Assembly: GCF_040183065.1 (NCBI RefSeq)
Contig: NC_091130.1
Location: forward strand, 25,081,859-25,145,858
Source of the DNA: Periplaneta americana
Lineage: Eukaryota > Arthropoda > Insecta > Blattodea > Blattidae
Direction: 5' to 3'
DNA: 64,000 bases
Shown here: positions 1 to 12,329 of the stretch, one piece after another
Layout of the letters: every line of letters begins with the position of its first letter
Position numbering within the stretch: position 1 is the first letter of the stretch
Notes under the pieces: model-generated
Database searches by the model: none
Told to the model about the DNA's origin: nothing
Seen by the model: the letters and a program-made list of their open reading frames with translations, nothing else
Position numbers and translations under genes: made by a program

Positions 1-423
1 TATTTATATATTTATCTGTCTATTTATTTATTCATTCATTTATTTATCTCTTTGTGTACATATATTTCACTTTATTCATTTATATACTTAATTAATGATT
101 TATTTATATATTTAATTAGTAATTTATTTATTTACATATATATTTATTTATTTATTTATTCATTTATTTATTACTTTATTTATTTATTTCTTTATTTATT
201 TCTTTATTTATTTCTTTATTTATTTATTTATTTCTTTATTTCTTTATTTCTTTCTTTCTTTATTTCTGTATTTATTTCTCTATTTATTTCTCTATTTCTT
301 TATTTATTTCTCTATTTATTTCTTTATTTATTTCTTTCTTTATTTCTTTATTTATTTCTGTATTTATTTATCTATTTCTTTATTTATTTCTCTATTTATT
401 TATTTATTTCCCTATTTATGTAT

Positions 424-454
<31 letters not shown>

Positions 455-463
455 CTTATTTAC

Positions 464-502
<39 letters not shown>

Positions 503-522
503 CTTATTTACTTATTTACTTA

Positions 523-614
<92 letters not shown>

Positions 615-617
615 TTG
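1..617. repeat. (TTTA)n/(TTTC)n low-complexity block
   Basis: About 600 bp of imperfect tetranucleotide repeat, TTTA with TTTC, TTTG and TTAC variants, running in from the left edge. A four-base period without stops keeps a long frame open that would read as a Tyr/Leu/Phe/Ile-rich peptide, which is an artefact. Its true length to the left is unknown. Confidence 0.95.
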
Positions 618-1702
618 CTAGTAAGTTTGAAATGAATACAAGTTAATAAATACAATGAAAGATAAACTAGCCCACTCCTGAATGAGTAAGACTCGTGCTC
701 AGGAGGGGATTCCAATACAGACAAAAATAAAATTAAAATTGAGAGTGAATAGAGATTAAAAAGTGTTTAATATGTTTAAACCCAAACTATAAATATTTAA
801 ATTTTCCATATTTCTATCAGACTGCATTCAAAATCGCGTAGATACTTCCATCTTTTCGGCCCAGACTTTCCTCTTATAACTGTAACACCACGAGCTACCC
901 GCGAAATCTGTGGCATATGGCAACCCTAGTATGTATGTGTGCTTGTGTGTAAAAACAACACCGAAAATTTGGAATTATTTAACCGTAATCTTTTACCTAC
1001 ACTCACGTAAGTAAAATATTCACAAAATCTTAGTATTACTTCCATTTCCACCAACGAACTGCAAAAAGTCGTAAATTTTTAACCAATCTGCCTTTTAGCT
1101 CAAAGAACTTCTACGTAACCTATACCTAAAAGTAGGCTATAGGCCTAACACTAAATCTACTCAAAGAATTCATAAATAAGTTTTTATCCTATCACTTGCG
1201 CTTCGAAAATCATGCCCATTTTTGTATATTATCAGATGTCGGCGAGAGAAAAGGCAGTGAGGTCCCTGCTTTTATTTTTAAACGCCTCCGAACGGAAAGA
1301 GAATTTACGCACTCTCCCTGATCGACTGCCCGTCACAAATCTAATCTTCTAAACAGCACTAAACTGAAGCGGGCACGCCAATCACGCTGCAACCCGAGTA
1401 AAGTTTATAGCTTGCCGCGTGGTTTTATGTCGAAGGCCTCTGGAAGATTTATTCTGACAATGTCCTCCTTCCTTACTACTCCGTCTCTTTCTGAATCAAA
1501 CTTACTGTACGTATGTATGTGTGATCCTTCAAAGTTGTCCAATACTGCATTCACGTCATACATACTCCATATAGCATTTTTATTGTAGGCTTTTATGCAC
1601 TATATTTCTCTCAAATAGTAGGACTCTAAAAATATATTATTTGGAATAATAATCAAGAAGCTGACACAATTTTTCATTATAAATTATTTTGTGGCGCACT
1701 AC
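618..1702. other. Gene-free AT-rich stretch
   Basis: No exon-like frame, RNA gene or recognisable repeat was found here. Short frames only. Confidence 0.6.
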
Positions 1703-2668
1703 CACAGTCTACTATATACAGTCGCCAAGCTTGAGGTGATTTTTTGCAAATCTCGTGATAAAGCGCTCCAAGCGGTTAGCAACTAGAAACAATAGACTGT
1801 CCACGGTCGACTTTGGACTGTGTCGTATTTCCATCGAGTGCTAGCTCGTTGCGTATTTCACATTGATACTTGTGAAATGTTCGTTATTGGTGTAATGAAA
1901 ATCTTAATGGCTAAAATACAATAATTGGAATAATTATATTTTATCAGAGACGTAGAAAAATTATGTTTGTTTTAATGAAATTTATTGATCACGTTTTATT
2001 TTCAGTTCTGGTGGGATTATTATTGCTTAGGCCTACTTTTTTTTTAAAGGATGTTTTTAATCATAGCTGTTAATTATGTTGTTATTTTTATTTGTTACTT
2101 TACTAGACACGTAGAAAAAGTCTGTTACAATAAAATTTATTGATCACGTTTTATTTCCAATTCTGGTGTGATTATTATTGCTTAACCTCATCCCACTTTG
2201 TTAACTACGTAAGCCTACACTACAAGTACCGGTATACGTAAGTTACTCCATTAATTCATATTTCCATTATTATTGTTGTAAAGGGAAATGCAAATTAATA
2301 TTTATTGGTTTCATAGTTAATTATCACTATAATCTTGAATGAGTGAAGCGATTATAGTACATTTCAGTTCGTTTTGCACAAACAAAAATAATATTAACCT
2401 ATTTCTTGCAGGTATCTTCGAGTTTATGGTGGAATTTAATATACTTCATTAAAATAATAAATTAACTTTATGCATTTAATATTTTAATAATGGAAGGAAG
2501 GTGTTAATATTTCCAAAAGAACACAACGAAAGTGTAACATATTTTGTCGTCTACTAGGAGAGAGATCTGCGATGATGAGGCGATAGTAGCGATCCTAGTG
2601 GTGGGCAACCACCCATGTTTGCAGTTTTACTACATATTGAGCTTCGCGACTGTATATAGTAGACTGTG
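1703..2668. mobile_element. DNA element with ~28-bp terminal inverted repeats
   Basis: The ends are inverted copies: CACAGTCTACTATATACAG at 1703 matches the reverse complement of the sequence ending at 2668, and the match runs on through GTCGCNAAGCT. The flanks are gcactac at 1696-1702 and gcactaa at 2669-2675, a possible six-base target duplication. No transposase frame is visible, so it is probably non-autonomous. Because the outer TIR contains TATATA, an alternative reading has a shorter element starting at CAGTCGC inserted at TA. The superfamily is left open. Confidence 0.65.
1949..2186. repeat. Diverged ~159-bp tandem duplication
   Basis: A block with ACGTAGAAAAA followed by TTATTGATCACGTTTTATTT and a shared GGTG-GATTATTATTGCTTA segment occurs at about 1949-2031 and again at about 2108-2186, inside the TIR element. 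Confidence 0.7.
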
Positions 2669-2675
2669 GCACTAA

Positions 2676-3870
2676 TCCATAATACTGTTCAATTTCTCTA
2701 TGGATACGATATGTAATATAACCTATATAAAAACTTTTATAGGCCCTAGGGCCAAAAAAAATACGTCTTTTGTTAGTTGTACTTATATTTATTTAATTGG
2801 CAACAACTTATCTTCAGCTTTTTTTGGCTTTAAAAACAACTCCAGAAGAAATTTAGATTTCAACAGATCCCGACATCATTTCCAATATAACAGAACATTG
2901 TTTATTATATTCAGAAACTGGTAATTTAGCAACAAAGAAATAATAGCATCATACATGGCTTTCCTCAACGAATAATTTTTATTCTGCGTATTCTTTTTTT
3001 TTTTAATAGTATACACAGTCCCCAGCGAATAGGGATTAGTTATACAGAATGGACACTGAGTGAATTTTCCTGTTTTGTTTCTCTGTGAGCCGGCGTTTAG
3101 TTCCACTTTCAAGCGCTAGAGGTTAGTGTAATCGAGCACACGCCAGAGTCGCACACGTTAAGATAATTGAGTACAGAGTTGAGACACAGGATCCAAACAT
3201 CGCCTACCTTATTGCATAATCCAGTAACGCTTTGCTTCAAATAAATTCAAGTTAACAGCTTTTCCTTATTTCTCGTTGACAAACTAGTTGTAATAATATT
3301 TTTTTATATTTTATATGTAATAAATTATATTATAAAATAATATAATATATTATAAAATTATGTATCAAATTCGTTTAAAATTTGTATACAATATAATATA
3401 GATATATGGTTTTACTTCTCGTAGGAGTTTTGTTTTTTTCCATTTTCAGCGCTATCAAATTATTACATATTATATTAATTGCTGATGGGGTGGACGTCTC
3501 AACTCTCATTATAAAGGAACTCTAGAGTCTAGACATTACAGTTAATGACGGATTTATTATTTCATCGGTCTAATTTATTTTGAGTATATAATGTACCTAG
3601 ATGTATTAATTATGTGTGTTATATTTCCGTTGTGTCGACTGCTAGCTGGTGTGATGTCAGTGCCAACTCCTGGTAGAAAGCAGAATCTCATGCTCAAACT
3701 GGTTTGAAGGTCATTGAAATCAGTCCTGCTACATCAAAGGTACTGACGCGAAGTGTCCATACTGTATAATTATCTATACGCTGCAGTCCCTAGATACCAA
3801 AACAAAACACGCAATACAAGACATATAAACACAAAGCGAATTTCTAACTTAAAACTCTTATCAAAAATAT
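2676..3870. other. Gene-free AT-rich stretch
   Basis: Strongly AT-rich around 3300-3480. No coding, RNA or clear repeat signal was recognised. Confidence 0.5.
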
Positions 3871-3874
3871 TATT

Positions 3875-4165
3875 TATTTATTAATTTGTCCTACAGAATA
3901 ATATCTGTAATATTGACAATTAATATTTGAGGAGAAAAATTCGCTCCGGCGCCGGGGATCGAACTCGGGTCTTTGGTTCTACGTACCAAGTGCTCTGACC
4001 ACTGAGCTACGCCGAATTCAATCCATAGTACCGGACCGAACCCTCCTCCTTCAATGTTTCCCTTTGTGGCCTGACTCCAAGTTAGGCATATATGTTGACT
4101 TATATGTCCAATGTCAACCGCCATTATACTAGGAGCGCACTCAGCTGAGTGACTTGTTTGGCCGG
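3875..4165 (-). mobile_element. tRNA-derived SINE-like repeat, copy 1
   Basis: Read on the - strand it holds an A-box-like GGCGTAGCTCAGTGGTC and a B-box-like GGGTTCGATCCC separated by a tRNA-sized spacer, so a tRNA-related body of about 75 bp lies at about 3945-4015. The remainder (ATATGTCCAATGTCAAC, then GTGCACTC/GAGTGAC-type sequence) is shared with copy 2 at 4231. The copy is intact across the point where copy 2 is interrupted by a transposon, so it serves as the empty-site reference. Confidence 0.8.
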
Positions 4166-4451
4166 GATTCCGCAGTTACGTGTACAGTAATCTGTACAAA
4201 TATATGCACTGCAGCTATGAGAATATTATAGATTTATTAATTTGTCCTACAGAATAGTATCTGTAATATTGACAATTAATATTTGAGGAGAAAAATTCGC
4301 TCCGGCGCCGGGGATCGAACCCGGATCTTTGGTTCTACGTACCAAGCGCTCTGACCACTGAGCTACGCCGAATTCAATCCATAGTACCGGACCGAAACCT
4401 CCTCCTTCAATGTTTCCCTTTGTGGCCTGACTCCAAGTTGACGTTGACGTA

Positions 4452-7400
4452 CAGGGACATCATTTTATTTTTACTAACATTTCTGATATTAACCTGGCTA
4501 TACCTTTGAATCATCGGTTGCTATCCCCTTCCACGACTGGAATTCGATGGGTAATATACAAACAAATCACTTTACTAGGTATAGGAGGGAACAAAAGTAA
4601 TTCATCCATTTACATAAACTATGAAATATCACGCTTTTGAGTTTGATAATTTTCATTGGGTTTTTGTTTAATCAGAGTACAGTACAGTATTAAAAACGAG
4701 TGTTTTTACTCACGAACTGAGCTGTCCATACGGACGTATTCATTATGCAGTGTATATTATAGTGTCTATAGCACATTAGCGTACACTATAGAAAATGAAG
4801 TAAAATTGAAAAATAATCATAATATGGATATTTAAACACATTTTTGAAAATGGTGGCGGTTCATTTCGATACAGGCTTCAGTTCTAATGTATGTAATTCC
4901 AATTACCAGATTCGTCCTTCGTACTAGTAACTCATGTTGAAATAATTCTGTACCCACTCTGTAAAAGAGTACCTTACGTACTGTAAATTCAATCTTCACT
5001 TCTCCTTGATCCGAAAAGATAAAATTACTCAGATATGCTATCTACTGTCCGTCCAAGTGGTTATGTCGCAGGATCGTAGAAAGGGAGGAAATCACGTGAC
5101 AGTTAAATAGTAGTATTAGTATTTATTTATTTAACCTGGTAGAGATAAGGCCGTCAGGCCTTCTCTGCCCCTCTACCAGGAGATTCCAACTACAATATCA
5201 ACAATAAAATTACAATTAGTATTAAATTTACAATTACAATTACAAATAACATTACAATGAGTATTAAATTTACAGTTAGAATAAAATTAAAGTACGAAAA
5301 GATTACCTGAATAATTAAAGCTAGATAATTTATCATAGAGAAACAACGAATATTTTATATTTACTGAATTACAAATTAAATCTAGAATAACAAAATTTTA
5401 TAGTGATGAAATTACTGAATATTGAAATATTTTGTGATAGATTAAAGAAACTATTTACAAGTAATCAATTACTGACCAAGTGCCTAGTAAGTTTTCGTTT
5501 GAATTCAATTTTATTTCGACAGTCCCTGATGCTAGCAGGTAGCGAATTCCAGAGTCTTGGCAGGGCTATTGTGAAAGAAGATGAGTATGAGGAGGTGCGA
5601 TGGGATGGTATTGTTAGTATTGTTTCATGACGAGAGCGTGTGTTCAGATTATGGTGGGAAGAAAGGTAAGTGAAGCGAGACGACATGTACGAAGGAATAG
5701 AAGAGTTCAAGATTTCGAAGAGAAAGAGAAGTGAATGTAAATTTCTTTTCTTATCTAGTTTAAGCCAACCTATTGCTTCCAGGGATGGGGTAATATGATC
5801 ATATTTACGAACATTGCTTACAAAACGTACACACAAATTATGAGCACGTTGAAGTTTCATTTTGTTGTCGCTGGAGAGGTCAGTCAGTAAAATGTCCGCA
5901 TAGTCGAAATAGGGAAATGCAAGTGTCTGCACAAGGGACTTTTTTAAGCAAGAGGGGAGATGAACATTTATCCTTTTCAGCACATGGATAATAGAATATA
6001 CTTTTCTGCAGGTTTCTGTGATTTGCATGTCCCAGTTGAGATTATTATCCATGTGAATGCCAAGATTTTTTACTGAAGAACTGAAAGGGATATGCACTGT
6101 ACTTACTTTAACAGCGGAAATGTCGAGGTGTTTTACAGCGTCGGTTTGCCGTTTGTGTCCTAATATAATTGCTTGTGTCTTTCCAGGATTGATTTTAAGA
6201 CGGAGTTTCTTTGTCCATGTCACAATCGAGTCAATGTCTTCGTTCAATTTATCTATAGCGTCATTTACTTGGTCTAAGCGGGAAGAGATGTAGCATTGAA
6301 GGTCGTCAGCATACAAGTGATAGTTACAATGCCTTACAAGAGATGTAATATCATTGACATATATTGTGAACAACAATGGTCCGAGTACCGACCCCTGTGG
6401 TATACCTGATGTTATGTCAAGCCAGGAGGAGCTTCGATTCCCAGATACAACACATTGTTGTCTTTGCCGTAAGTAGGATTCGCACCAACTCACAGCAGTC
6501 TCTGACAAATACATATTTCTCAATTTATGCGTGAGCAGGTCAAAATTTACGCGAGTTGAAAGCTTTGCTAAGGTCAAGAAGTGTTAGTATTGTTACTTCA
6601 TTAGAGTCGATTGCTTCACGAATGTCTTCGGTCACTTTAAGTACAGCAGTGCTTGTGTTGTGTCCAGCTCTGAAACCTGACTGATACTCGTCGAATAGTT
6701 TGTGTTCGTTCATGTAGGTAGTAATTTGTCTGTGTACGATTCTTTCCAGTGCTTTTGAAATGGCTGGCAGGATACTGATTGGTCTATAGTCGTTCGGGTC
6801 GGTGGGATCTTTCACTTTTGGAAGAGGAAGAACGAAAGCTTGCTTCCATATTTTAGGGAAAGTTGAAGTGATTAAGGAACTATTGAATATATGTGCAATC
6901 GTAGGTATTACTATCTCTTGTATTTTCTGTATAAGTATTATGCTAATGTTGTCCGGCCCTTGGGCTTTTGTCTTGATGCGTCGGATGGCTTTCATTACGT
7001 CAATGGGAGTGACGTCGGTAAAATAGAATTTGTCTCGAGTTGGGGGAACTGAGTCAGGCAAAACTGTGTCCTGTTTCGTTGTCTCGTTCAAGCTCGGGTC
7101 CTTTACAAAGTGTTCGTTCAAGCGGTCAAGTGGGATGGAAATGTCTGCTTGTTTACTAGCCCTTCCAAGTCCAATAACCTTCAGATTTTTCCATAATTCG
7201 GAAGGGGTTGTGTTGGGTTCTATAAGTTTGTAGGAGTATTTCAGTTTAGCGTTTCTTATTAGTTGAGTCGTTCTATTTCTTAGGTGTTTATAGGAGTTAA
7301 AATATTCGTCGTTTTTGTTGCGGGTGTATTTTCTATAAGCTAAGTCGCGTTCGGACATCAGGCTACGTATTTCAGTCGTCATCCAAGGGGCTGGGTTTCT

Positions 7401-7927
7401 TCTGGTACGTTTGGTCTTTAATGGTGCGTGTTTGTCATAAAGTTGAAGTATTAACGTATTGAATAAGTCTACTTTCTCGTCTACAGTTCGTAATGTCCAG
7501 ATCATGTGCCATGGATTAACGAGGCCCTTTTATTTAAGTTATTTTAAACAGTTGTATGGGTATAATATTACGTAGATGTCCAATTCCTAACAGAAATTAA
7601 TGTTCTCAGAAAAGAGCTAAGACAGCCCAGCCACCAGCCTTTACAGAGAGGCAAATAGAAGCTGGTGGGGAAAACCGGAATACGACGTAGGTAAATGGAC
7701 GACAGTACCCGTGCGAAAATGATGCAATATTGAAAGCTCTTTCGTCATTGGAAAACGCGAACATATTTTTGGAACGTACTGTGACGGTAAAGCTATTATG
7801 ACTGTATATGCGGTCTTGGATCTGTGTGGAAGACGGTTGAACTTCATTAGTAGAAGGGGTGGGAGTGAAGTACATTCAAAAACTCAGGTACAATAAAAAT
7901 TGAAGTAAAAATAAAATGATGTCCCTG
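4452..7927. mobile_element. DNA transposon with TA target site and CAGGGACATCATTTT termini
   Basis: Terminal inverted repeats of about 23 bp: CAGGGACATCATTTTATTTT begins at 4452 and its reverse complement ends at 7927. Both ends are flanked by TA (4450-4451 and 7928-7929). The paralogous repeat at about 4100 has a single TA at this place, so the target duplication is TA. The element's own sequence is 4452-5105 and 7513-7927; I recognise no transposase in either part. A TA duplication fits Tc1/mariner-like families, but the superfamily is not established. A LINE occupies its middle. Confidence 0.75.
5106..7512 (-). mobile_element. 5'-truncated LINE, CR1/Jockey-group reverse transcriptase
   Basis: Two overlapping frames (7505-6540 and 6577-5465) give a non-LTR reverse transcriptase. 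The first carries the post-endonuclease linker (PAPWMTTEIRSL), KAQGPDNIS, NDYRPISILP and FRAGHNTSTA; the second continues with SGIPQGSVLGPLLFTIYVND, the catalytic YADD, and the C-terminal LWNSLPASIRD motif typical of CR1/L2/Jockey-type ORF2. A frameshift falls where the frames overlap near 6550-6577, just after LLDLSKAF. The endonuclease domain is absent, so the copy is 5'-truncated. The 3' end on the - strand is a TAAA-type tail at about 5110-5122, preceded by a conserved segment (AGGCCTGACGGCCTTA-type) also present at 47885. It is nested in the TA transposon. Confidence 0.9.
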
Positions 7928-8179
7928 TATATGTCCAATGTCAACTGCCATTATACTAGGAGTGCACTCAGCTGAGTGACTTGTTTGACTTCTCTTATCA
8001 AAAATATTTAATTTATGCAATTACGGACCAGTGCGCCACAAAATAATGTGTGAATCTTTAGCAAAATTCCATATTTAAATTTCGAATCACTTGCACAGTT
8101 CAGTTCTTTATGCTGCCAATAATTAGGCTTACAAGAGACGCCTCTGGGTCGGAATACTAGAACCCAGATGAAACCTGGC

Positions 8180-9080
8180 TCACCTTACTATAAAACACGG
8201 ATTTTTGTTATTGTTATTGAGAACCTCGAATCCTCTTGTCGATTCTACAAGGAACATAGCAGCAGAAAAGAAAGTTTGTTCAAGGAAGTTAAAAATTCCA
8301 CCTGAAGATCTGGATATAAGTAACATCAATGTCCATAAACTACGACAAAATCTTAGGAAACAAGAGTACGACAAATGGTGTGCGCTTCCACATAAAGGAA
8401 AAGGTGTTATTTTATTTCAAGAATATACTCCCGGAAATAAATGGATTTTTTCTAAGGAGGGTCTGTCTTCCTCTGAATGGCGGGACGCAATTAAGATGAA
8501 TGCTAACGTAGCACCAGTGAGAAGTCTTCATGGGAGATCCTTGGACGGTTTCCGTTGCAGATACTGCAACGAGATTGAAACCTTACCACACATCCTAGGA
8601 TCCTGTCAGCATGGAGAACTCCTGAGAAATTCACGCCGTCACAACATCCAAAAACTAATAGCACAATCCCTTAGAAAAAGATCCTTCGAGGTCCATGAAG
8701 AGGTGCACTGCCTTGCGTCTGAAGGCGGCGGAATTAGAAGAGCGGACATCGTGGCTCTAGACAAGAATAATAGTAAAGGCTTTATACTGGACCCAACTGT
8801 TAGATTTGAGATGAGCCAGACCCAGCCATCTGAGGTCAACAAATTTATGAGCCTACTATTCCGTATTTTCGAGAAAAATATCAGATGGAAGGCACCTGAG
8901 AAGTACATGGTTTAATGATCGGAGGGAGGGGCACCATCCCACGATCAACTGTAAACACTATCAAAACATTTGGAATCCATGACATCATTCCAAAAATAAT
9001 TACTTCTAGCATTAAAGGGTCTGTGGCGATTCTGAAAAATCATTTATACGGAATATCATAATCCCCTCCCTCTTTCTATC
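8180..9080 (+). mobile_element. LINE fragment, R2-type C-terminal region with restriction-like endonuclease
   Basis: The open frame 8205-8915 matches the C-terminal end of site-specific LINEs with a restriction-like endonuclease. It has a C-x2-C-x7-H-x4-C knuckle (CRYCNEIETLPHILGSC), then GELLRNSRRH, then RADIVALDKNNSKGFILDPT, the PD-(D/E)xK-like core. No reverse transcriptase precedes it, so this is a 5'-truncated copy. After the stop, an untranslated stretch continues to about 9080. A related but diverged copy lies at 25480-26090. Confidence 0.75.
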
Positions 9081-10023
9081 CGTTAGTGTGTGATTGTTAC
9101 AATATAAGTTATGTACAAATTTATTATTTCTTAAATTTAAGCTCCTAGTTCACATTTCAATTTGACTCGTCTATTTTTCTGTAATCGTTATTATTCTTAC
9201 ATGCAGCGGCGGTTCCTCTATATGAGCACAGGAGCATGTGAACACCTTAAAAACCAACAATAATCGTACGTATTACTGTATTAATATTATTACAGATACA
9301 CCTGTTACTTTCCAATGTGCAATGACGTTCCTACATTTTTTTGTCTCGAGAGAATGTCCCGTTCGTGTGACGTGTGTCTTTAAATCTCCATTGGACACGT
9401 TGACAGCAGCTCGCACAATTTTTCTCTAGCAGGGTGAAATAACCTGAGGCGAGAATATTTTCTGGTTTGTTACAATGGTTACAATAGCTCTGGCTCGCAC
9501 AAGTCTTAACGTGCTAGTGACAGAGAAAGAGATGCTCCATCTTTCTTGGGTCTGGTATCGTGTTCCTTTCTCCCTCTTTCCTCGTTTTCTCTCTTTACTC
9601 TTTTTCAAAATACCGTTACGCACGGGGGCTGATTCTGTTGTCTTTTGTTCAGAAAAATAAGGAAAATACAAGCTGCATTGGTGCATATTGAAAGTTAAAC
9701 AGTAATACAGTACTTGAAGTTTGGAGACGGGCGTGTGTGAAATTGTGAGTGTATTAAATGAAAAGAGAATTAAAACATTCCTCCGTAACACCATGACAGA
9801 AAACCGATTAAGTACATGGACTATGTTGGCAGCGGGGGGGGGGGGGAGGAAAAAAACTTGTTAACATTAGAAACTTCAGTAATAGTTATTGATAAGTTTG
9901 CATCGCTCAAAACTAGGCGCATGGAGTTTCTCTACAAATAAATCCAGATCTTCAACACCATCTACGACAGCAGTTAAGGTGAGTCCTATGAATTAGTTTT
10001 ACTCTACCCTTGTTTAATGGTTT
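9081..10023. other. Unassigned stretch with a G-run
   Basis: No supported gene. There is a run of about 14 G at 9833-9846. Frames around 9426-9794 are short, overlap on both strands and show no domain. Confidence 0.5.
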
Positions 10024-10640
10024 TAATTGTATGTATGTATGTATTTACACTGCAAGTGGGCAAGCACCCGGTGGCAGTGGTATATACAATATTAACAATA
10101 CACAATAAAATGATAACCAATACACAATAAAATTTACAATACACAATACAATTTTACAACACATATACAATTTTACACACAATACAATAATAATACATAA
10201 TACAATTTAACACAATAATAATAAAACATAAAATAAAATACCTCATTTTACAATACAACCTACATAATTATCTATAGGTTCTACATAAGTTTCAATAGTA
10301 TTTCACTTTACTCTCATCTCATTCCCTGTACTGGCACTATGACGCATTTAACTGACACTTTAGCACACATTTCACTGACACTCTGTAACTCATTTCACTG
10401 ACACTATAGAACACATTTCATTGACGCTATAAATTATCACTGATCGGAACTGTCCACTGCACTGTAAAACCATAACTTCACTGACTCACCTCGCTTCACT
10501 GATACAACAGTTCAAATAAGTCAAATAATTACATCCTTATGCATACTTATAAACAGAACTACATTTAAACTAAACATTTCTAGTCTAAGGCCCTCTTACA
10601 CGCTAGTTTTAAATAATTTACAATTCAAACCAAGGAAGTA
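10024..10640 (-). mobile_element. LINE 3'-end fragment (family of 12340)
   Basis: Read on the - strand it is rich in AGTGTCAGTGAAATG-type motifs and ends with CCACTGCCACCGGGTGCTTG followed by a TACA/CATA tail near 10028-10050. The same order (CAGTGAAGTG repeats, then CTGCCACCGGG, then a tetranucleotide tail) ends the + strand LINE at 12340-13235, so this is its 3' untranslated region in opposite orientation. Confidence 0.65.
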
Positions 10641-10655
10641 AACTCGTCATCCTAG

Positions 10656-11056
10656 TTTATTTTGATGTACCGAAGTACATATGATATTTCCATGCAGATA
10701 TTCTGCTTTCTCAGATGATGAGAGAGAGATGGAACGGAGAAAAATTCTCTCCGGCGCCGGGATTTGAACCCGGCGCCCATACCGTCGGACCCCGGCCAAC
10801 CAGTCACTCATCTGAGTGCACCTCTACACATGTATGGACTTCGGTCCTGCGTGCATAGACATCTATGACGTAGTGCAGAGGGCGGCCACTAGAGGGAACC
10901 CAAGAGATGGAGCTTAATCTGAGACGATTCTCAACGGTGTCGGGATTGTATCCGGCGTGGCTTAGTGGTTAAAGCATCAGCACGGAGAGCTGAAAACCCG
11001 GGTTCAAATCCCGGCGCCGGAGAGAATTTTTCTCCGTTCCATCTCTCTCTCATCAT
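10656..11056 (-). mobile_element. tRNA-derived SINE with inverted tRNA-like modules
   Basis: A 401-bp unit flanked by an 11-bp target duplication CGTCATCCTAG (10645-10655 and 11057-11067). The left end carries the family's A-rich 3' tail in reverse (a GATGTACCGAAGTACAT segment). Near each end is the sequence GGAACGGAGAAAAATTCTCTCC joined to a B-box (GGGTTCAAATCCCGGCGCCG), in opposite orientations, so the unit folds back on itself for about 60 bp. One end has a complete tRNA-like body (GGCTTAGTGGTTAAAGC to the B-box at 10956-11022). Related copies: 13507, 21822, 28228. Confidence 0.85.
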
Positions 11057-11067
11057 CGTCATCCTAG

Positions 11068-12329
11068 ATAAATATATGTAACCTTAAAAAAATTAAATGT
11101 TGAATGTCACCTTAATTTTAATTTTCACTTTATATACAACTTTTTAAATTATTCTTGAATCTCCTTAAGGAAGGACAGCCCTCAAAGACCGCTGCAGGTA
11201 GGTTGGTTTTAAATGCGTAGGTTTGGTGCATGCATATTAGAACTCGTTTATATCTGTCTGTGACTCAGCTATACGAGAATATATGTGTGTTCATTATTCA
11301 TATTTTTTTGTGAACACCCATCCAAGAAAGGCACGAGCCGCCAATGCTTATATGTGTTTTTGGCAACCCAGGATGCCTGGGCAGACTATTTCTTGGAAAT
11401 AAATTATATATTGATTAGAGCTGAAGAAAAAAAAATGTCCGTAAATGAAGTAGAAATCAGAACTGCGAGAATACGAAAGTGAAAAACAAGTAAAAAAAAA
11501 TAATAGACGAAGCTGCATTGTACAGTAGCGTGTATGTACAGGCTTTCATCTCTCAGCCAAGGTATCTCCGTTCTGAGCTTGTTTCACTGTTAAAACCTAT
11601 TGCTCTCCTTTCTAACCCTTCACACAAAAACGAGACGATCAACTGAACCTATACAAAAGACGGGGGGAGCCCCTTTGAACAAACGCCAGTCTTCCCTCCA
11701 TCCCACCTCCAAAATGGAAACACACGCACACACTGACACACACACACTTGTTTGTAAAAGCAAATTTGTGTTTTCGATTACTAGACGTCGCTCGGGAGAA
11801 CAAAAGCCGATTGAAACGGTGTGCAAGCATCGAGGAAGAGTGAACTGATGAACATCGAGAGAAAAGGAATTACAGATCAAGGAGGCCCTCGCCAGCGAGA
11901 TAAAAAAAAGAAGTAACATGTTCTCTACTCTTTGTATCGTGAGTGGTTCTGTGAAATGATAGTGTTGTAGCTTATTGAGAGGAGTCTTTCTCCCTCCTCC
12001 TTCCCTAACCTCTCTTTCTACTCCTGCCGACTCCAGAACGGGTCTTAATTTTATGTACTACTTCAGCAAAAAAACAGCAATATTAAACTCACTCTAAATT
12101 GCAGATCGTGACACAGCTTTCATCTGATTTGATTTGTTTTAGGCTACTTTTTGATTGTATTTCGTCAAAGGTTTAGGGAAAAAAAGGATCTAATAAACCT
12201 TCCCCTTTTTTTCTGCCCTGTAGTACTGACGTAAAACTTTCTTCAAGGAGCTCAGACTGCAATAATGTGAAGTCGACACACTTTGCTCTACAAGCGATTT
12301 TTTTTTAGCTAGACAGTCTATTGTCATTA
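11068..12329. other. Gene-free stretch
   Basis: Contains a short CA-rich run (11720-11750) and overlapping short frames on both strands without domains. No supported gene or named repeat. Confidence 0.5.

Larger units (their letters stand above)
4231..7995 (-). mobile_element. tRNA-derived SINE-like repeat, copy 2, split by a transposon
   Basis: The left part (4231-4451) repeats copy 1 almost exactly, including the tRNA-like body; the right part resumes at 7928 with ATATGTCCAATGTCAAC and runs to about 7995. The 3.5-kb gap is a DNA transposon inserted at TA. Confidence 0.75.

Noticed and set aside
52-621. Long Tyr/Leu/Phe-rich frame at the left edge
   Set aside because: Translation of a TTTA/TTTC tetranucleotide repeat; no codon structure beyond the repeat.
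9186-9240. CAGCGGCGGTTCCTC as a hAT-like left terminus
   Set aside because: No inverted partner or 8-bp duplication could be found downstream.
11600-11919. Overlapping frames on both strands near 11620-11919
   Set aside because: No domain, no splice context, CA-repeat content; probably chance.
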